Origin: Pseudomonas caspiana
GTDB taxonomy: Bacteria; Pseudomonadota; Gammaproteobacteria; Pseudomonadales; Pseudomonadaceae
Assembly: GCF_002158995.1 (NCBI RefSeq)
Contig: NZ_LOHF01000014.1
Span: 58,683 to 122,682, forward strand
Direction of reading: 5' to 3'
Length of the DNA: 64,000 nucleotides
The translations under genes and the position numbers were made by a program. Shown here one piece after another: positions 36,270 through 48,104 of the stretch. Position 1 is the stretch's first letter, and every line of letters begins with the position of its first letter. The notes below the pieces were generated by a model. It did not search any database. It saw only the letters and a list, made by a program, of their open reading frames with translations, and was not told the DNA's origin.

Positions 36270-36356
36270 GCCCAGATGGTGAAATTGGTAGACACGCCAG
36301 CTTCAGGTGCTGGTGACCGCAAGGTCGTGGAAGTTCGAGTCTTCTTCTGGGCACCA
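36270..36356 (+). tRNA. tRNA-Leu (anticodon CAG), copy 2
   Basis: Identical over 87 nt to the copy at 35986-36072, including encoded CCA. It has its own promoter and terminator. Confidence 0.97.
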
Positions 36357-36364
36357 ATTCAAAC

Positions 36365-36389
36365 AAAACCGAGCCATGTGCTCGGTTTT
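36365..36389 (+). terminator. Terminator after the second tRNA-Leu
   Basis: AAAACCGAG-CCATGTG-CTCGGTTTT, 9 nt after the CCA end. The sequence differs from the first terminator, so the 3' flanks are not part of the duplication. Confidence 0.88.
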
Positions 36390-36422
36390 GTGCTTTCTGG
36401 GGTTTGGATTGCAGCCGGACCC

Positions 36423-36450
36423 GTGGGAGCAGAGCAGGCTCTGCTCCCAC
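36423..36450. repeat. Compact palindrome GTGGGAGC family
   Basis: GTGGGAGCAGAGC-AG-GCTCTGCTCCCAC is a perfect 13-bp stem with a 2-nt loop. It lies between the second tRNA and the 3' end of the chemoreceptor gene. Short palindromes with GTGGGAGC ends are common in fluorescent pseudomonads. Confidence 0.85.
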
Positions 36451-36473
36451 AAAAATCCCCCAGCGCCCTGCAA

Positions 36474-38408
36474 TTAAGCCCGGAACTGCCCCAGGCTCGC
36501 CTTCAACTGTGCCGCCAGACCATCCAGCACTTTGCCGCTCGCAGTGGTTTCCTCAACGACCTGCGCCGCACGTTGTGCCTGAGCATGTATGACCTCCACT
36601 CGCCCCCGCACGGCGTGAGCACCTTCGGCCTGATGAACTGCCGCCTTGGTCGCCAGACCAATCGCCGCGTGTACCTGCTCAACAGAATCTTGAACCGATT
36701 GCTGCAATTTAGCGCTATTGCGCAGCACCGCCAGACCTTCATTGGCCTGACGCCCCGCCAGTCCAATCGCCGCCACAGCCTCTTTCGCCCCCGATTGCAA
36801 GGCGCCGATGTGCGCCTGAATATCTCCGGTAGAGCTTTGCGTCTTGCTCGCCAGCGCACGAACTTCGTCCGCCACTACAGCAAAACCTCGACCCGTCTCC
36901 CCTGCCCGCGCAGCTTCAATGGCTGCGTTCAGTGCCAACAGATTAGTCTGCTCGGCAATGCCGTGAATCACTTCAAGTACCACTTCGATCTGCTCGCTCT
37001 GCTGAGCCAGCCGCTCGATGACTTTCGAACCGGTTTCGACCTGGCCCGCCAGCGCCTCGATCAAGCCGCCCACCTGGTTTGAAGTGCGCGTGTTTTCATC
37101 AGTTGCCTGACGGATGTCCACCACCTGCCGCAAAGCTGCCTGCATGGCATGGCTTTCGGACTGAGCTTCTTCAGCCATATGCTCAAGGGCCTGAAGGCTG
37201 GCGGCCACTTCGTCGCGCTGCAGCTCTGCAGCAGCACCGGCACCCGCGTTACGCTGGCTCATCGCATTGATTTCAACGCCCGTGCGCTGCGCCACATCTC
37301 CTGCCTCGCGGACGATCGGCTGAAGCTTGGCGACAAAACGGTTGACGGCTGCCGCCATGTCACCAATTTCGTCATTACTGTCGAGCTTCACTCGCTTGGT
37401 CAGATCACCCTCGCCCGCCGCCAGATCATCCAGCGCTGCAATCAACAACAGCAGCTTGTTGACCACCCTGCGTCCCAGCACCACAGCCAGAACCAGGAGT
37501 ACGCCCAGCCCGACTAGCGCAAGGCCCATGCCGATCCGCCACCGCAGCGTTTGAGCCGCTTCCTGCACAGCCGACGTGGTATTGGCCGACATGGCAGAAG
37601 CAGCGTTTTGCACGGAATCCAGACGCGAGCGCAGTGCTGCCGAGCTGTCCTTCGATGCGCCCGCCAGACTTTCGGAAACCAACTGCCCACCACTGGTGAT
37701 CAGCGTCGCAAAACGCTTGTCCAGAGCCACGAGATTTTCTTCGACGGTGGCCGTGGAAACTCCCATGCGCACCTTGCCGATCTCAACACCATTCGGGCTG
37801 ATGGAGGCCTCGACGTAGTAAACCGAGCTGTCTGTTTTCGCAGCGTTCAGCACCTTATCCATCGCCCGCTCGCCTTCACCCTTGGCAAGCAGCGCCTGGA
37901 TCAGGGGATTTTCGCGATTCAGGTATCGAGTCAGGTGCTCGCCAGCCGCATCGTCATAGATCACGAACAACACATTAGGATTGCGCTGCGCACGACGAGC
38001 AAATTCGGACAGTGTAGGGGTGTCGTTATCCCACATGGCGCGGGGTGCCACAGCGGCCAACAGTTCGGCCATATCGGTGGCTGAATCCTTGAGGTCTTTT
38101 TCCAGCGTGGCACGCAGTTGAGCCTGCTCATCCTTCAGGCGGGCGGCAAGGCCGACGCTCAAGCGCTGGCTGGTACTGGTCGCCAGATTGTCGAGGCTTG
38201 AAGTGACTTCGCGACTTGCCTGCTCGAGCTCGGAGGACAAGTGTTGCGAATCTACACCCAGGCGACTCGCAAGATCGGCTTCAAGCGCAGTAACAGTGCT
38301 CCTGGTAAGAGCGACCGCAACCAGCACCTGCACCAAAAGAGCGATACCCAGGGCAATGAACACAGGGCGCAGCAAGCGGCTGCGCAAGAGAGAAAGGACA
38401 GCTGACAC
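36474..38408 (-). CDS. Methyl-accepting chemotaxis protein
   Basis: A 644-aa chemoreceptor. It has a first membrane segment (about residues 10-30), a periplasmic sensor of about 250 residues, a second segment ([21 protein letters not shown], about 285-305), a HAMP domain and the cytoplasmic signalling helix pair. The hairpin tip [19 protein letters not shown] and [14 protein letters not shown] are present. The sensor domain ligand is unknown. GTG at 38408 is preferred because GGAGGG lies 8 nt upstream; the in-frame ATG at 38435 has no ribosome site. No CheR-docking pentapeptide is at the C-terminus. It is a single gene. Confidence 0.9.
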   Translation of the reverse strand: MSAVLSLLRSRLLRPVFIALGIALLVQVLVAVALTRSTVTALEADLASRLGVDSQHLSSELEQASREVTSSLDNLATSTSQRLSVGLAARLKDEQAQLRATLEKDLKDSATDMAELLAAVAPRAMWDNDTPTLSEFARRAQRNPNVLFVIYDDAAGEHLTRYLNRENPLIQALLAKGEGERAMDKVLNAAKTDSSVYYVEASISPNGVEIGKVRMGVSTATVEENLVALDKRFATLITSGGQLVSESLAGASKDSSAALRSRLDSVQNAASAMSANTTSAVQEAAQTLRWRIGMGLALVGLGVLLVLAVVLGRRVVNKLLLLIAALDDLAAGEGDLTKRVKLDSNDEIGDMAAAVNRFVAKLQPIVREAGDVAQRTGVEINAMSQRNAGAGAAAELQRDEVAASLQALEHMAEEAQSESHAMQAALRQVVDIRQATDENTRTSNQVGGLIEALAGQVETGSKVIERLAQQSEQIEVVLEVIHGIAEQTNLLALNAAIEAARAGETGRGFAVVADEVRALASKTQSSTGDIQAHIGALQSGAKEAVAAIGLAGRQANEGLAVLRNSAKLQQSVQDSVEQVHAAIGLATKAAVHQAEGAHAVRGRVEVIHAQAQRAAQVVEETTASGKVLDGLAAQLKASLGQFRA

Positions 38409-38509
38409 GGGGAATCCCTCCACCATCGGCGCCATTAAAATGATGGCACCTTTTCTGACGCTTATTACAGCAATCGCCGTGCCGTTCCTGCGGCCACGGT
38501 AAAACCAGA

Positions 38510-38546
38510 AAAAACAAAGGGCCGCATATGCGACCCTTTGTTTTTA
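38510..38546 (-). terminator. Terminator of hisZ-purA
   Basis: On the minus strand ACAAAGGGTCGCATATGCGGCCCTTTGT-type stem (GCATATGC at the apex) is followed by TTTTTT. It lies 14 nt after the purA stop. The A/T runs on both sides make it look bidirectional. Confidence 0.88.
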
Positions 38547-38559
38547 TACCAACGACTTA

Positions 38560-39867
<1,308 letters not shown>

Positions 39868-39906
39868 TCACGCAAACTTGGTGTCGGCGGCCGCCGACAG
39901 GAAAAC

Positions 39907-41094
39907 TCAAGAAGCCAGCGGCACGACTTGCCAACGCTCGCCATGCTGAATCAATTGCCGATCACAATCGGCATCACGCGCTGCAGCCACCAGTTGCCCA
40001 GGCAACGCCTGCACAACACGCTGACCCTCACTGCGCAACTGACAAACCTGCTGCCAGAGTGCTGCATCCGTACTGTCCGGCATCCAGATACCGCCGGAAG
40101 GCAATTCGATTTCCGCACGGCCCAATGTCACCAAAGTCTTCAGGTCCGTGGAAAAACCGGTGGCCGGGCGAGCCCGACCGAAATCCGCACCGATGTCATC
40201 ATAGCGACCGCCCTGAGCAATGGACTGACCCACGCCTGGAACGAACACTGCGAACACGACACCCGTGTGATAGTGATAACCGCGCAACTCACCCAGATCG
40301 AAATACAGCGGGAGCTCAGGGAATCGCGCCGCAAGGCGCTCGGCAACGGTCAGCAGATCGTCAAGGGCAGCCAACACCGGCGCAGGCGCATTGGCCAGAC
40401 GATCACGGGCCGCAGCCAGCACTTCACGACCGCCACACAAGTCAACCAGCGCACGCAGCATCGACGCCAGATCGGCAGGCAGATTGGCCGTCAGCTCGAT
40501 CACTTCGTCGATGGCTTTGCGCTGCAGGGCATCAAACAACAGTTGCTCAACTTCACCGGACAAACCAGCAGCACGAGCCAGACCACGGTAGATACCGACA
40601 TGCCCCAGGTCCATGTGCACATCAGGCACATCGGCCAGTTGTAGCATGGCGAGCATCAGGCTGATGACTTCAACGTCGCTGCTCGGGCTTGCATCGCCGT
40701 ACAACTCGGCGCCCAGTTGAATCGGGCTACGCGAAGAAGACAGAGCCCGCGGCTGCGCATGCAGCACGCTACCGGCATAGCACAGACGGCTCGGGCCTTC
40801 ACGACGCAGGGTATGCGCATCAATGCGCGCCACTTGCGGTGTGATGTCGGCACGAAAGCCCATTTGCCGGCCCGACTGCGGGTCAATCACTTTGAAGGTG
40901 CGCAGATCCAGATCCGAGCCCGCGCCAGTGAGCAAAGATTCAAGGTATTCGATATGAGGGGTGACTACGAATTCATAGCCCCAGCTCTGGAACAGATCCA
41001 ACACCTGACGGCGCGCTACTTCTATGCGCGCCGCTTCAGGTGGCAGTACTTCTTCGATGCCATCTGGTAGCAGCCAGCGGTCAACCGTTGCCAT
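39907..41094 (-). CDS. hisZ: ATP phosphoribosyltransferase regulatory subunit HisZ
   Basis: A 395-aa class-II aminoacyl-tRNA-synthetase-like protein that lacks the anticodon domain of HisRS and does not charge tRNA. It forms a complex with the short form of HisG and makes it sensitive to histidine. The N-terminus [15 protein letters not shown] and motif 2-like region [25 protein letters not shown] are typical. It lies upstream of purA as in other pseudomonads, linking histidine and purine synthesis. Confidence 0.96.
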   Translation of the reverse strand: MATVDRWLLPDGIEEVLPPEAARIEVARRQVLDLFQSWGYEFVVTPHIEYLESLLTGAGSDLDLRTFKVIDPQSGRQMGFRADITPQVARIDAHTLRREGPSRLCYAGSVLHAQPRALSSSRSPIQLGAELYGDASPSSDVEVISLMLAMLQLADVPDVHMDLGHVGIYRGLARAAGLSGEVEQLLFDALQRKAIDEVIELTANLPADLASMLRALVDLCGGREVLAAARDRLANAPAPVLAALDDLLTVAERLAARFPELPLYFDLGELRGYHYHTGVVFAVFVPGVGQSIAQGGRYDDIGADFGRARPATGFSTDLKTLVTLGRAEIELPSGGIWMPDSTDAALWQQVCQLRSEGQRVVQALPGQLVAAARDADCDRQLIQHGERWQVVPLAS

Positions 41095-41270
41095 TACGCC
41101 TTTCCCCTATGATCCGGGCGGCCCGCGCCGAAGCGAGCCTTGAGTAAAGCAGAGAGTGGTCAGGTGCTGCGCCCATTCCTGCGGGCACGGCGAGCGCCCG
41201 AGAATGGCTCTTTCAGACCACTGTCCTCGAAAATCTTGCCACTGCTGTGGCCAATCAATCGTGCAGACGC

Positions 41271-41294
41271 AAAAAAGCCGGGAATTTCCCGGCT
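41271..41294 (-). terminator. Terminator of the hflKC operon
   Basis: On the minus strand AGCCGGGAAATTCCCGGCT is followed by TTTTTT. It lies 80 nt after the hflC stop. The rest of the 281-bp hflC-hisZ gap (41095-41270) shows no gene; the hisZ promoter must lie there. Confidence 0.9.
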
Positions 41295-41375
41295 GCCGCA
41301 TCATACACACGTTTTACCGCATGATCACCCCGCCGAACGGTTTTGCCGCCCGGCGGGTGGATTACGGCTTTCAGA

Positions 41376-42245
41376 TCACGGCTTGGATTTTTCCAGGTAG
41401 CGGAAGAAATCGCTGCTCGGATCCAGAACCATCACGTCGCTCTTGTTCGCGAAGCTTTCACGGTAGGCGCGCAGGCTACGGTAGAACGCGTAGAACTCCT
41501 GATCCTGACCGTATGCCTTGGAGTAGATCGCGGAAGCTTGTGCATCACCATCACCACGGGCCTCTTCAGACTCGCGATAGGCTTCAGCCAGCAACACACG
41601 ACGCTGACGATCAGCGTCGGCACGGATGCCTTCAGCCAGCTCGTTACCCTTGGCGCGATGCTCACGCGCTTCACGTTCACGCTCGGTACTCATCCGCTCG
41701 AAGACGCTGCGGTTCACTTCTTTGGGCAGGTCGATAGCCTTGACCCGAACATCGATAACCTCGATACCCAGTTCCTTGCTTGCCATTGCGTTCAGCGAAG
41801 CGGTTATGTCAGCCATCAGCGCGTCACGCTCGCCCGACACAGCTTCGTGCAGGGTGCGCTTACCGAACTGGTCACGCAGACCGGATTCAAGACGACGCGA
41901 CAGACGCTCATCAGCGATTTGCTTGAGGCCCGACGTCGCGGTGTAGAACACTTCCGCGTCCTTCACACGCCACTTGGCGTAGGCATCAACCATGACCGCT
42001 TTCTTTTCCAGCGTCAGGAAGCGTTGGGTCGGTGCATCCAGAGTCAGCAGGCGGCCGTCGAACTTGCGCACCTGATTGACGTAAGGAATCTTCACGTGCA
42101 GACCCGGCTGAATATTAGGTTCAACCACGCGACCAAATTGCAACATTACGGCACGTTCAGTCTGGGACACGATAAACAGGCTGTTCCAGGCAACTACCGC
42201 CAGCACTACAGCAACAATCAGGGCGATCAGCGATTTATTGCTCAT
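41376..42245 (-). CDS. hflC: HflC, membrane protease-modulating SPFH protein
   Basis: A 289-aa protein with an N-terminal membrane anchor (about residues 5-25) and a periplasmic SPFH/prohibitin domain. The helical region has GNELAEGIRADADRQRRVLLAEAYRESEEARGDG-type sequence. With HflK it forms a cage around the FtsH protease in the inner membrane. Its ATG overlaps the hflK stop by 1 nt (TGATG). Confidence 0.97.
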   Translation of the reverse strand: MSNKSLIALIVAVVLAVVAWNSLFIVSQTERAVMLQFGRVVEPNIQPGLHVKIPYVNQVRKFDGRLLTLDAPTQRFLTLEKKAVMVDAYAKWRVKDAEVFYTATSGLKQIADERLSRRLESGLRDQFGKRTLHEAVSGERDALMADITASLNAMASKELGIEVIDVRVKAIDLPKEVNRSVFERMSTEREREAREHRAKGNELAEGIRADADRQRRVLLAEAYRESEEARGDGDAQASAIYSKAYGQDQEFYAFYRSLRAYRESFANKSDVMVLDPSSDFFRYLEKSKP

Positions 42246-43417
42246 CAGCGAGTCTCCCTTGTACGCGGCTGCTGAATCTCTGCGGCGCGTGCGCCTGCAT
42301 CAGCTCCGACTGCGGCGGCACCGTTAGTCGGGGCAGCGCTGTTACCGCTACGGCCATTTTCGATCATCTTGTCCAGTGGCAGATAAAGCAGGTTGTTCCC
42401 GCCCTTTTCGCCCGTTACGAGGACCTTGCTCGTATTGGTGAACAACTCTTGCATGGTGTCCAGGTACAGACGCTCACGCGTGACCTCCGGAGCCTTGCGA
42501 TACTCGGCAACCAGTTTGGTAAAGCGATCAGCTTCACCCTTGGCGCGCGAGATCACTTCGTCGCGATAACCGTTGGCATCTTCGATGATGCGTTGAGCCT
42601 GACCACGCGCTTCCGGAATCACACCGTTAGCGTAGGTTTCAGCCTGGTTGCGCGAACGTTGCTCGTCTTCACGGGCACGGATCACGTCATCGAACGCTTC
42701 CTGAACCTCACGAGGCGCGGCAGCACTCTGCACGTTCACCTGAGTGACGGTGATACCGGTGCGATAGGTATCGAGGAAGCGTTGCAGACGCTCCTTGATT
42801 TCACTCGCCATCAGCTCACGACCTTCAGTCAGCACCTGGTCCATGGCCGTGGAACCCACGACATGACGCAAAGCACTTTCAGTGGCGTGTTGCAGACTGA
42901 CTTCCGGCTGATCAACGTTCAGCACGAAATCACGCAGGTTGGAGATTTTGTACTGCACGGTCAGCGGCACTTCGACGATGTTTTCGTCTTCAGTCAGCAT
43001 CTGGCCCTGTTTGCTGTAGGCACGTTCGCGAGTCACGTTTTCCATGTACTTGCGATCAAACGGCGGGAAATAGATATTCAGACCCGAACCTACGGTTTCG
43101 TGGTACTGACCGAAGCGCAGCACAACGGCTTGCTCCTGCTCGTCCACGACGTAAATGGCGCTGTACAGCCAGATCGCGACCAGCACGACCAGACCAATGC
43201 CCAGCAAGCCGAAACCGCCACCCTTGCCAGGGTTGCCGTTACCGCCACCGTCACCACCACTGCGTTTCTTACCACCACCGAACAACCCATTCAGGCTTTC
43301 CTGCAGCTTTCGGAAGGCCTCGTCGAGATCCGGTGGCCCCTTGCGGTCGTCGCCCTTGCGCTTACCACCCCAAGGATCCTGATTATTCGAGTTGCCACCC
43401 GGCTCATTCCAAGCCAT
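42245..43417 (-). CDS. hflK: HflK, membrane protease-modulating SPFH protein
   Basis: A 390-aa partner of HflC. A Gly/Asn-rich cytoplasmic N-terminus (about 1-75, MAWNEPGGNSNNQDPWGG) precedes one membrane segment (about 80-100) and the SPFH domain; the C-terminus is Ala-rich. The start at 43417 has GGAG upstream; an in-frame ATG at 43441 is less likely. It follows hflX by 96 bp, which contain a strong hairpin. Confidence 0.97.
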   Translation of the reverse strand: MAWNEPGGNSNNQDPWGGKRKGDDRKGPPDLDEAFRKLQESLNGLFGGGKKRSGGDGGGNGNPGKGGGFGLLGIGLVVLVAIWLYSAIYVVDEQEQAVVLRFGQYHETVGSGLNIYFPPFDRKYMENVTRERAYSKQGQMLTEDENIVEVPLTVQYKISNLRDFVLNVDQPEVSLQHATESALRHVVGSTAMDQVLTEGRELMASEIKERLQRFLDTYRTGITVTQVNVQSAAAPREVQEAFDDVIRAREDEQRSRNQAETYANGVIPEARGQAQRIIEDANGYRDEVISRAKGEADRFTKLVAEYRKAPEVTRERLYLDTMQELFTNTSKVLVTGEKGGNNLLYLPLDKMIENGRSGNSAAPTNGAAAVGADAGARAAEIQQPRTRETR

Positions 43418-43482
43418 AGCGCTCTCCATCTGATAAAGCAAAGACGCGCCCGCGGCGCGCCGACCAATGCTACAGAATGCCC

Positions 43483-43507
43483 GAGAAAGCCGTACAACGG
43501 CTTTCTC
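43483..43507. other. Perfect 11-bp hairpin between hflX and hflK
   Basis: GAGAAAGCCGT-ACA-ACGGCTTTCTC. It starts 7 nt after the hflX stop. No T run follows on the minus strand, so it may act as an mRNA processing or stability element, or as a weak attenuator between hfq-hflX and hflKC. Confidence 0.6.
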
Positions 43508-43513
43508 ACGCTT

Positions 43514-44815
43514 TTATTGCAAAGTGTGTTGCTCGATGAATTCCAGCGGCTGCAGTCCTTCGCGACTCACCAGACGATTGAACTCAACGCGCGGTAAACG
43601 TACTGCCAACAAGCTACTGCCTTGCTCGTCATATTCTTCGCTCTGCACCGCACCCAACTCGAAGAACTGGGCGCGCAACCGGGCGAAATCCTGAGACAGA
43701 TGCAGGGTGCCGACGAACAGATCGTCACCGAGCAACTCGGCAACAGCCTGCTTTAGCAGGTCCAGCCCGCGACCATCACGCGCTGAAACCCAGACACGTT
43801 GCGGCTTGCCATCGGCATCGCGTTGTATCTGCGGCTCTACGCCTTCAAGCAGGTCGAGTTTGTTATAGACCTCGAGTATCGGCAAGCCCTCGGCACCGAT
43901 CTCGCCGAGTACCGCCATAACCTGCTCGATCTGCTCCATTCGCTCAGGCTCGTGAGAGTCGATGACATGCAGCAGCAAATCAGAGTTGCTGGACTCTTCG
44001 AGCGTAGCGCGAAAGGCCTCGACCAGCTTGTGTGGCAGGTGACGAATGAAGCCCACGGTGTCGGCCAGCACGATAGGCCCCAGGTCATCGAGCTGCAGAC
44101 GGCGCAGGGTCGGGTCGAGCGTGGCGAAGAGCTGATCCGCAGCAAACACATCGGAATCGGTCACAGCATTGAACAATGTCGATTTGCCGGCGTTGGTATA
44201 ACCCACCAGTGAAACCGAAGGGATATCGGCGCGCTTACGCCCGCGACGGGCTTGCTCACGCTGACTGCGGACCTTTTCAAGACGGCCTTTGATCTGTCGC
44301 AGACGAACCCGCAACAGGCGCCGATCCGTTTCCAGCTGGGTTTCACCAGGACCACGCAGGCCAATACCACCGCCCTGGCGCTCAAGGTGAGTCCAGCCGC
44401 GAACCAGCCGCGTGCTCATGTGCTCGAGCTGTGCCAGCTCGACCTGCAACTTGCCTTCATGAGTACGCGCACGTTGCGCGAAGATGTCGAGGATCAACCC
44501 CGTGCGATCAAGGACGCGACACTCGAAAACTCGTTCGAGGTTACGTTCCTGACTGGGTGTCAGCACGTGATTGAAGATGACGATATCGATTTTTTCGGCT
44601 TTGACCTGGTCGCGAAGCTCCTCGACCTTGCCACTGCCAATCAGATATTTGGCCGATGGCCGATGACGCGGCACGTTGACGAACGCGACGGTATCGGCGC
44701 CAGCCGATATGGCCAACTCCCGAAACTCCTGCGGATCTTCGCGCGCCTCAGGGTCCTGACCATCCAGGTGAACGAGTATTGCGCGTTCACCACCACTGTG
44801 GCGCTCAAAGAACAA
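43514..44815 (-). CDS. hflX: Ribosome-associated GTPase HflX
   Basis: A 433-aa GTPase. It has an N-terminal HflX domain (about 10-190) with the Gly-rich linker GGIGLRGPGETQLETDRR, then a G domain with P-loop GYTNAGKSTLF (about 204-214), G3 DTVGFI and G4 NKLD. It splits stalled or heat-damaged 70S ribosomes. It starts 12 bp after the hfq stop, as in E. coli. Confidence 0.97.
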   Translation of the reverse strand: MFFERHSGGERAILVHLDGQDPEAREDPQEFRELAISAGADTVAFVNVPRHRPSAKYLIGSGKVEELRDQVKAEKIDIVIFNHVLTPSQERNLERVFECRVLDRTGLILDIFAQRARTHEGKLQVELAQLEHMSTRLVRGWTHLERQGGGIGLRGPGETQLETDRRLLRVRLRQIKGRLEKVRSQREQARRGRKRADIPSVSLVGYTNAGKSTLFNAVTDSDVFAADQLFATLDPTLRRLQLDDLGPIVLADTVGFIRHLPHKLVEAFRATLEESSNSDLLLHVIDSHEPERMEQIEQVMAVLGEIGAEGLPILEVYNKLDLLEGVEPQIQRDADGKPQRVWVSARDGRGLDLLKQAVAELLGDDLFVGTLHLSQDFARLRAQFFELGAVQSEEYDEQGSSLLAVRLPRVEFNRLVSREGLQPLEFIEQHTLQ

Positions 44816-44827
44816 AGCAGACTCCTA

Positions 44828-45088
44828 TCAGGCGTTACCTGGCTCAGCGTCGCCCTGCTCACCTTCGGTTGCGCTAGGCAGACGAATCGGGCGAACCGGA
44901 ACAACGGTAGAGATTGCGTGCTTGTAGACCATTTGGCTGACAGTGTTCTTCAGCAAAATAACGAACTGGTCAAAGGACTCGATGGTGCCTTGCAGCTTGA
45001 TGCCGTTGACGAGATAGATCGAAACCCCAACCTTCTCTTTACGCAGGGTGTTCAGGTAAGGGTCTTGTAGCGAATGCCCTTTTGACAT
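44828..45088 (-). CDS. hfq: RNA chaperone Hfq
   Basis: An 86-aa Sm-like protein with Sm1 ([20 protein letters not shown]) and Sm2 including [10 protein letters not shown]. The C-terminal tail is short, about 20 residues, as usual for Pseudomonas. It forms hexamers that pair sRNAs with mRNAs and take part in catabolite control with Crc. The start at 45088 ([13 protein letters not shown]) is the universal N-terminus. The 88-bp gap to miaA must hold an hfq promoter. Confidence 0.98.
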   Translation of the reverse strand: MSKGHSLQDPYLNTLRKEKVGVSIYLVNGIKLQGTIESFDQFVILLKNTVSQMVYKHAISTVVPVRPIRLPSATEGEQGDAEPGNA

Positions 45089-45176
45089 GTGCCGCACTCC
45101 TTTAAGGATCAATAATAATTCGAATTCAATTGGCTTGAACCGCCACCCCCCAAGGATAGACGGCTATTGCAAGGAC

Positions 45177-46148
45177 TCAGCTCAATATGGAGACCGACCC
45201 CAGGTATTTCAAGGCGCGTGGCAAATTGTCGCTGGCCAGGCTGTCCAACCAGTGTAAATCGTCCCAGCTACGTAGCCAGGTAAACTGTCGTTTGGCCAGT
45301 TGGCGAGTGGCAATAATGCCCCGCTCCTGCATTTCAGCCCATGTCAGCTTTCCATCCAGATGATCCCAGACCTGGCGATAACCGACGGCTCTTATCGATG
45401 GCAGACCCGCGTGCAGGTCGCCTCTTGAGCGTAACGCCAGAACTTCGTCCAGGAATCCCTGGTCCAGCATTGTTGAAAACCTTGATGCGATACGGCCATG
45501 CAACACCTTGCGATCTGCCGGAGCAATGGCCAGGTTGGCGACAGTATAGGGCAATTGCGGTCTACCAGAAGCCGCAGAATCAGTAGTTTGCGCAGTTTGT
45601 TGTTCTCTATGTGCTGTCATGCTCAGCCCGCTGACCCGATAAACCTCCAACGCACGTATCAATCGCTGCGGGTCATTGGGGTGGATGCGCGCCGCAGACA
45701 CCGGATCCACTGCTGCCAACTGGTCATGCAATGACTGCCAGCCGTGGGTTGCAGCCTGTGCTTCCAGCTCCGCGCGAACACCTGCATCAGCGGCCGGCAT
45801 ATCCGCCAACCCGTCCAGTAGAGCCTTGAAATACAACATAGTGCCGCCGACCAGCAGCGGAATTTTTCCGCGAGCGGTAATTTCCGCCATCGCAGCCAGC
45901 GCATCACTGCGAAAATCGGCTGCAGAATAGCTTTCGGCTGGATCAAGAATGTCCACCAGACGATGAGGAAACTCGGCCAGTTGCGCTTTGGAAGGCTTGG
46001 CGGTGCCGATGTCCATGCCGCGATAGACGAGCGCCGAATCGACGCTGATCAGTTCGCAAGGCAGGACTTTGCAGATTTCCATGGCCAGATCGGTCTTACC
46101 CGAAGCCGTCGGCCCCATCAGAAAGATGGCCGGAGGTAGAGCGCTCAT
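45177..46148 (-). CDS. miaA: tRNA dimethylallyltransferase
   Basis: A 323-aa enzyme that adds a dimethylallyl group to A37 of tRNAs reading UNN codons. P-loop [11 protein letters not shown] is at about residues 11-21, then [16 protein letters not shown] and the tRNA-contact [14 protein letters not shown] near 280. It begins directly after the mutL stop, so translation is coupled. An insert-like Ala/Thr/Ser-rich stretch ([11 protein letters not shown]) lies near residue 190. Confidence 0.97.
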   Translation of the reverse strand: MSALPPAIFLMGPTASGKTDLAMEICKVLPCELISVDSALVYRGMDIGTAKPSKAQLAEFPHRLVDILDPAESYSAADFRSDALAAMAEITARGKIPLLVGGTMLYFKALLDGLADMPAADAGVRAELEAQAATHGWQSLHDQLAAVDPVSAARIHPNDPQRLIRALEVYRVSGLSMTAHREQQTAQTTDSAASGRPQLPYTVANLAIAPADRKVLHGRIASRFSTMLDQGFLDEVLALRSRGDLHAGLPSIRAVGYRQVWDHLDGKLTWAEMQERGIIATRQLAKRQFTWLRSWDDLHWLDSLASDNLPRALKYLGSVSILS

Positions 46149-48104
46149 TCAACGACCGCGCAGGAAGAGTTTGTCCAGATCATCCAGCCCCATTTGGGTC
46201 CAGGTAGGTCGGCCATGGTTGCATTGACCGCTGCGCTCGGTGTTTTCCATGTCGCGCAGCAGACCGTTCATTTCCGGGATCGCCAGACGGCGGTTGGCCC
46301 GAATCGCACCGTGGCAAGCCATGGTGCCCAGCAATTCGTTCATGTGAGCCTGAACCCGGTCACTGGTGCCGTACTCCATCAGATCCGCCAGCACGTCGCT
46401 GACCAGACGATTGGCCTCGGCCTGTTTCAACAAGGCCGGAATCTGTCGGATCGCCAGACTTTCAGGGCCAAGGCGCTGCAACTCGAAGCCCAGACGCTGG
46501 AATGTCTCGATGTGCTCTTCGGCGCAATCGGCTTCACGCTGGCTGACCGCGATCGACTCAGGCACCAATAAAGGCTGACCGCTCAAGCCTTCACTGGCCA
46601 TCGCAATCTTCAGCCGCTCGTACATGATCCGCTCGTGCGCAGCATGCATGTCTACCAGCACCAACCCGTGAGCGTTTTCCGCCAGAATATAAATGCCCTT
46701 GAGTTGCGCCAAGGCATAACCCAACGGGGGAATGTCGCCCTGAGTTTCTGGCAACGAAACGGCAGGCGTACCGGGCAACGGCGCATAAAACTCGCGATAA
46801 GCGCTTTGCGCTTCGGCGGCGGGTAAGGTCGCTGTGGGGCGTGGCGTGTACTGATATTGATAACCAGCGCCCGCGCCTGAACCGGCTGGCGGCGCATAAG
46901 GTTGAGCCTGAGGCTGCTCCAGCAGATTATTGGCCAGACGCATTTCACCCTGCGGCCCGAACTCACCGGCTTGCGGGCCAGTGGGTCGCTCGACGGCAGT
47001 GACTGGCGCAGCGCCCGCAAGCTGATCTTCGGGACGCACATCGCCCAGCGCCCGATGCAACGTGCCATACAGGAAGTCATGCACCATGCGCCCATCACGG
47101 AAGCGGACTTCGTGTTTGGTCGGATGCACGTTGACGTCAACGACGGCGGGATCAACCTCGAAAAACAGCACGAAGGTCGGATGACGGCCATTGAACAACA
47201 CGTCGCGATAAGCCTGGCGCACCGCATGCGCTACCAGCTTGTCGCGCACTGCCCGGCCGTTCACAAAGAAATACTGCAAGTCTGCCTGGCTACGAGAAAA
47301 GGTCGGCAACCCGACCCAGCCCCAAAGATGCAAGCCATTGCGCTCAATCTCGATGGGCAGCGCCTGCTCCAGAAAACCAGGGCCGCAAATGGCCGAAACG
47401 CGTCTGGCGCGAGCCGTGTCGTCGTTGGCTTCATGCAGACTGAGGATCGTCTTACCGTTGTGCCGCAAATGGAACGCCACGTCGAAACGTGCCAGTGCCA
47501 TGCGTTTGATCACTTCCTGGAGGTGATCGAATTCGGTTTTTTCCGCCTTGAGAAACTTGCGTCGCGCCGGGGTATTGAAGAACAGGTCGCGGACTTCAAC
47601 CGAGGTGCCCACCGGATGCGCAGCAGGCTGGACTCGGGAGGCCATGTCGCGCCCTTCGGTTTCGACTTGCCAGGCTTGATCGGCATCACGCGTTCGGGAG
47701 GTCAGGGTCAATCGCGCCACAGAGCTGATCGACGCCAGCGCTTCGCCGCGAAAACCAAGGCTCATGACCCGCTCAAGGTCTTCCAGCTCGCGGATCTTGC
47801 TGGTGGCATGACGAGCCAGGGCTAAAGGCAGGTCATCAGAGGAAATCCCGCTGCCGTCGTCTCGAACCCGCAGCAGCTTGATGCCTGCCTGTTCAACATC
47901 GACATCAATACGCTTGGCGCCTGAGTCCAGGCTGTTTTCCAGCAATTCCTTGATGACCGATGCTGGCCGCTCGACCACTTCGCCCGCTGCAATCTGGTTG
48001 GCCAGCCGCGGGCTGAGCAATTCGATGCGCGCAGCGTTTAGAGCTGCTGCGCTGGCGGGGGCCTGAACGTCAGGCTCAACACTGTCGAGAAGAAGATCGG
48101 TCAT
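46149..48104 (-). CDS. mutL: DNA mismatch repair protein MutL
   Basis: A 651-aa protein. The N-terminal GHKL ATPase (about 25-350) shows [23 protein letters not shown] and [11 protein letters not shown] Pro/Ala/Gln-rich linker (about 365-445) leads to the C-terminal dimer domain. No metal-binding DQHAxxERxxYE endonuclease motif: the matching place reads [14 protein letters not shown], and the downstream [12 protein letters not shown] lacks the paired cysteine motif. Its N-terminal end overlaps amiB by 4 nt. Confidence 0.96.
   Translation of the reverse strand: MTDLLLDSVEPDVQAPASAAALNAARIELLSPRLANQIAAGEVVERPASVIKELLENSLDSGAKRIDVDVEQAGIKLLRVRDDGSGISSDDLPLALARHATSKIRELEDLERVMSLGFRGEALASISSVARLTLTSRTRDADQAWQVETEGRDMASRVQPAAHPVGTSVEVRDLFFNTPARRKFLKAEKTEFDHLQEVIKRMALARFDVAFHLRHNGKTILSLHEANDDTARARRVSAICGPGFLEQALPIEIERNGLHLWGWVGLPTFSRSQADLQYFFVNGRAVRDKLVAHAVRQAYRDVLFNGRHPTFVLFFEVDPAVVDVNVHPTKHEVRFRDGRMVHDFLYGTLHRALGDVRPEDQLAGAAPVTAVERPTGPQAGEFGPQGEMRLANNLLEQPQAQPYAPPAGSGAGAGYQYQYTPRPTATLPAAEAQSAYREFYAPLPGTPAVSLPETQGDIPPLGYALAQLKGIYILAENAHGLVLVDMHAAHERIMYERLKIAMASEGLSGQPLLVPESIAVSQREADCAEEHIETFQRLGFELQRLGPESLAIRQIPALLKQAEANRLVSDVLADLMEYGTSDRVQAHMNELLGTMACHGAIRANRRLAIPEMNGLLRDMENTERSGQCNHGRPTWTQMGLDDLDKLFLRGR

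Noticed and set aside
36423..36450. Terminator of the chemoreceptor gene
   Set aside because: The stem is strong but on the minus strand it is not followed by T residues; listed as a palindrome instead.
41107..41310. 67-codon frame on the minus strand between hflC and hisZ
   Set aside because: Considered as a yjeT-like gene, but it has no membrane segment and runs across the hflC terminator.
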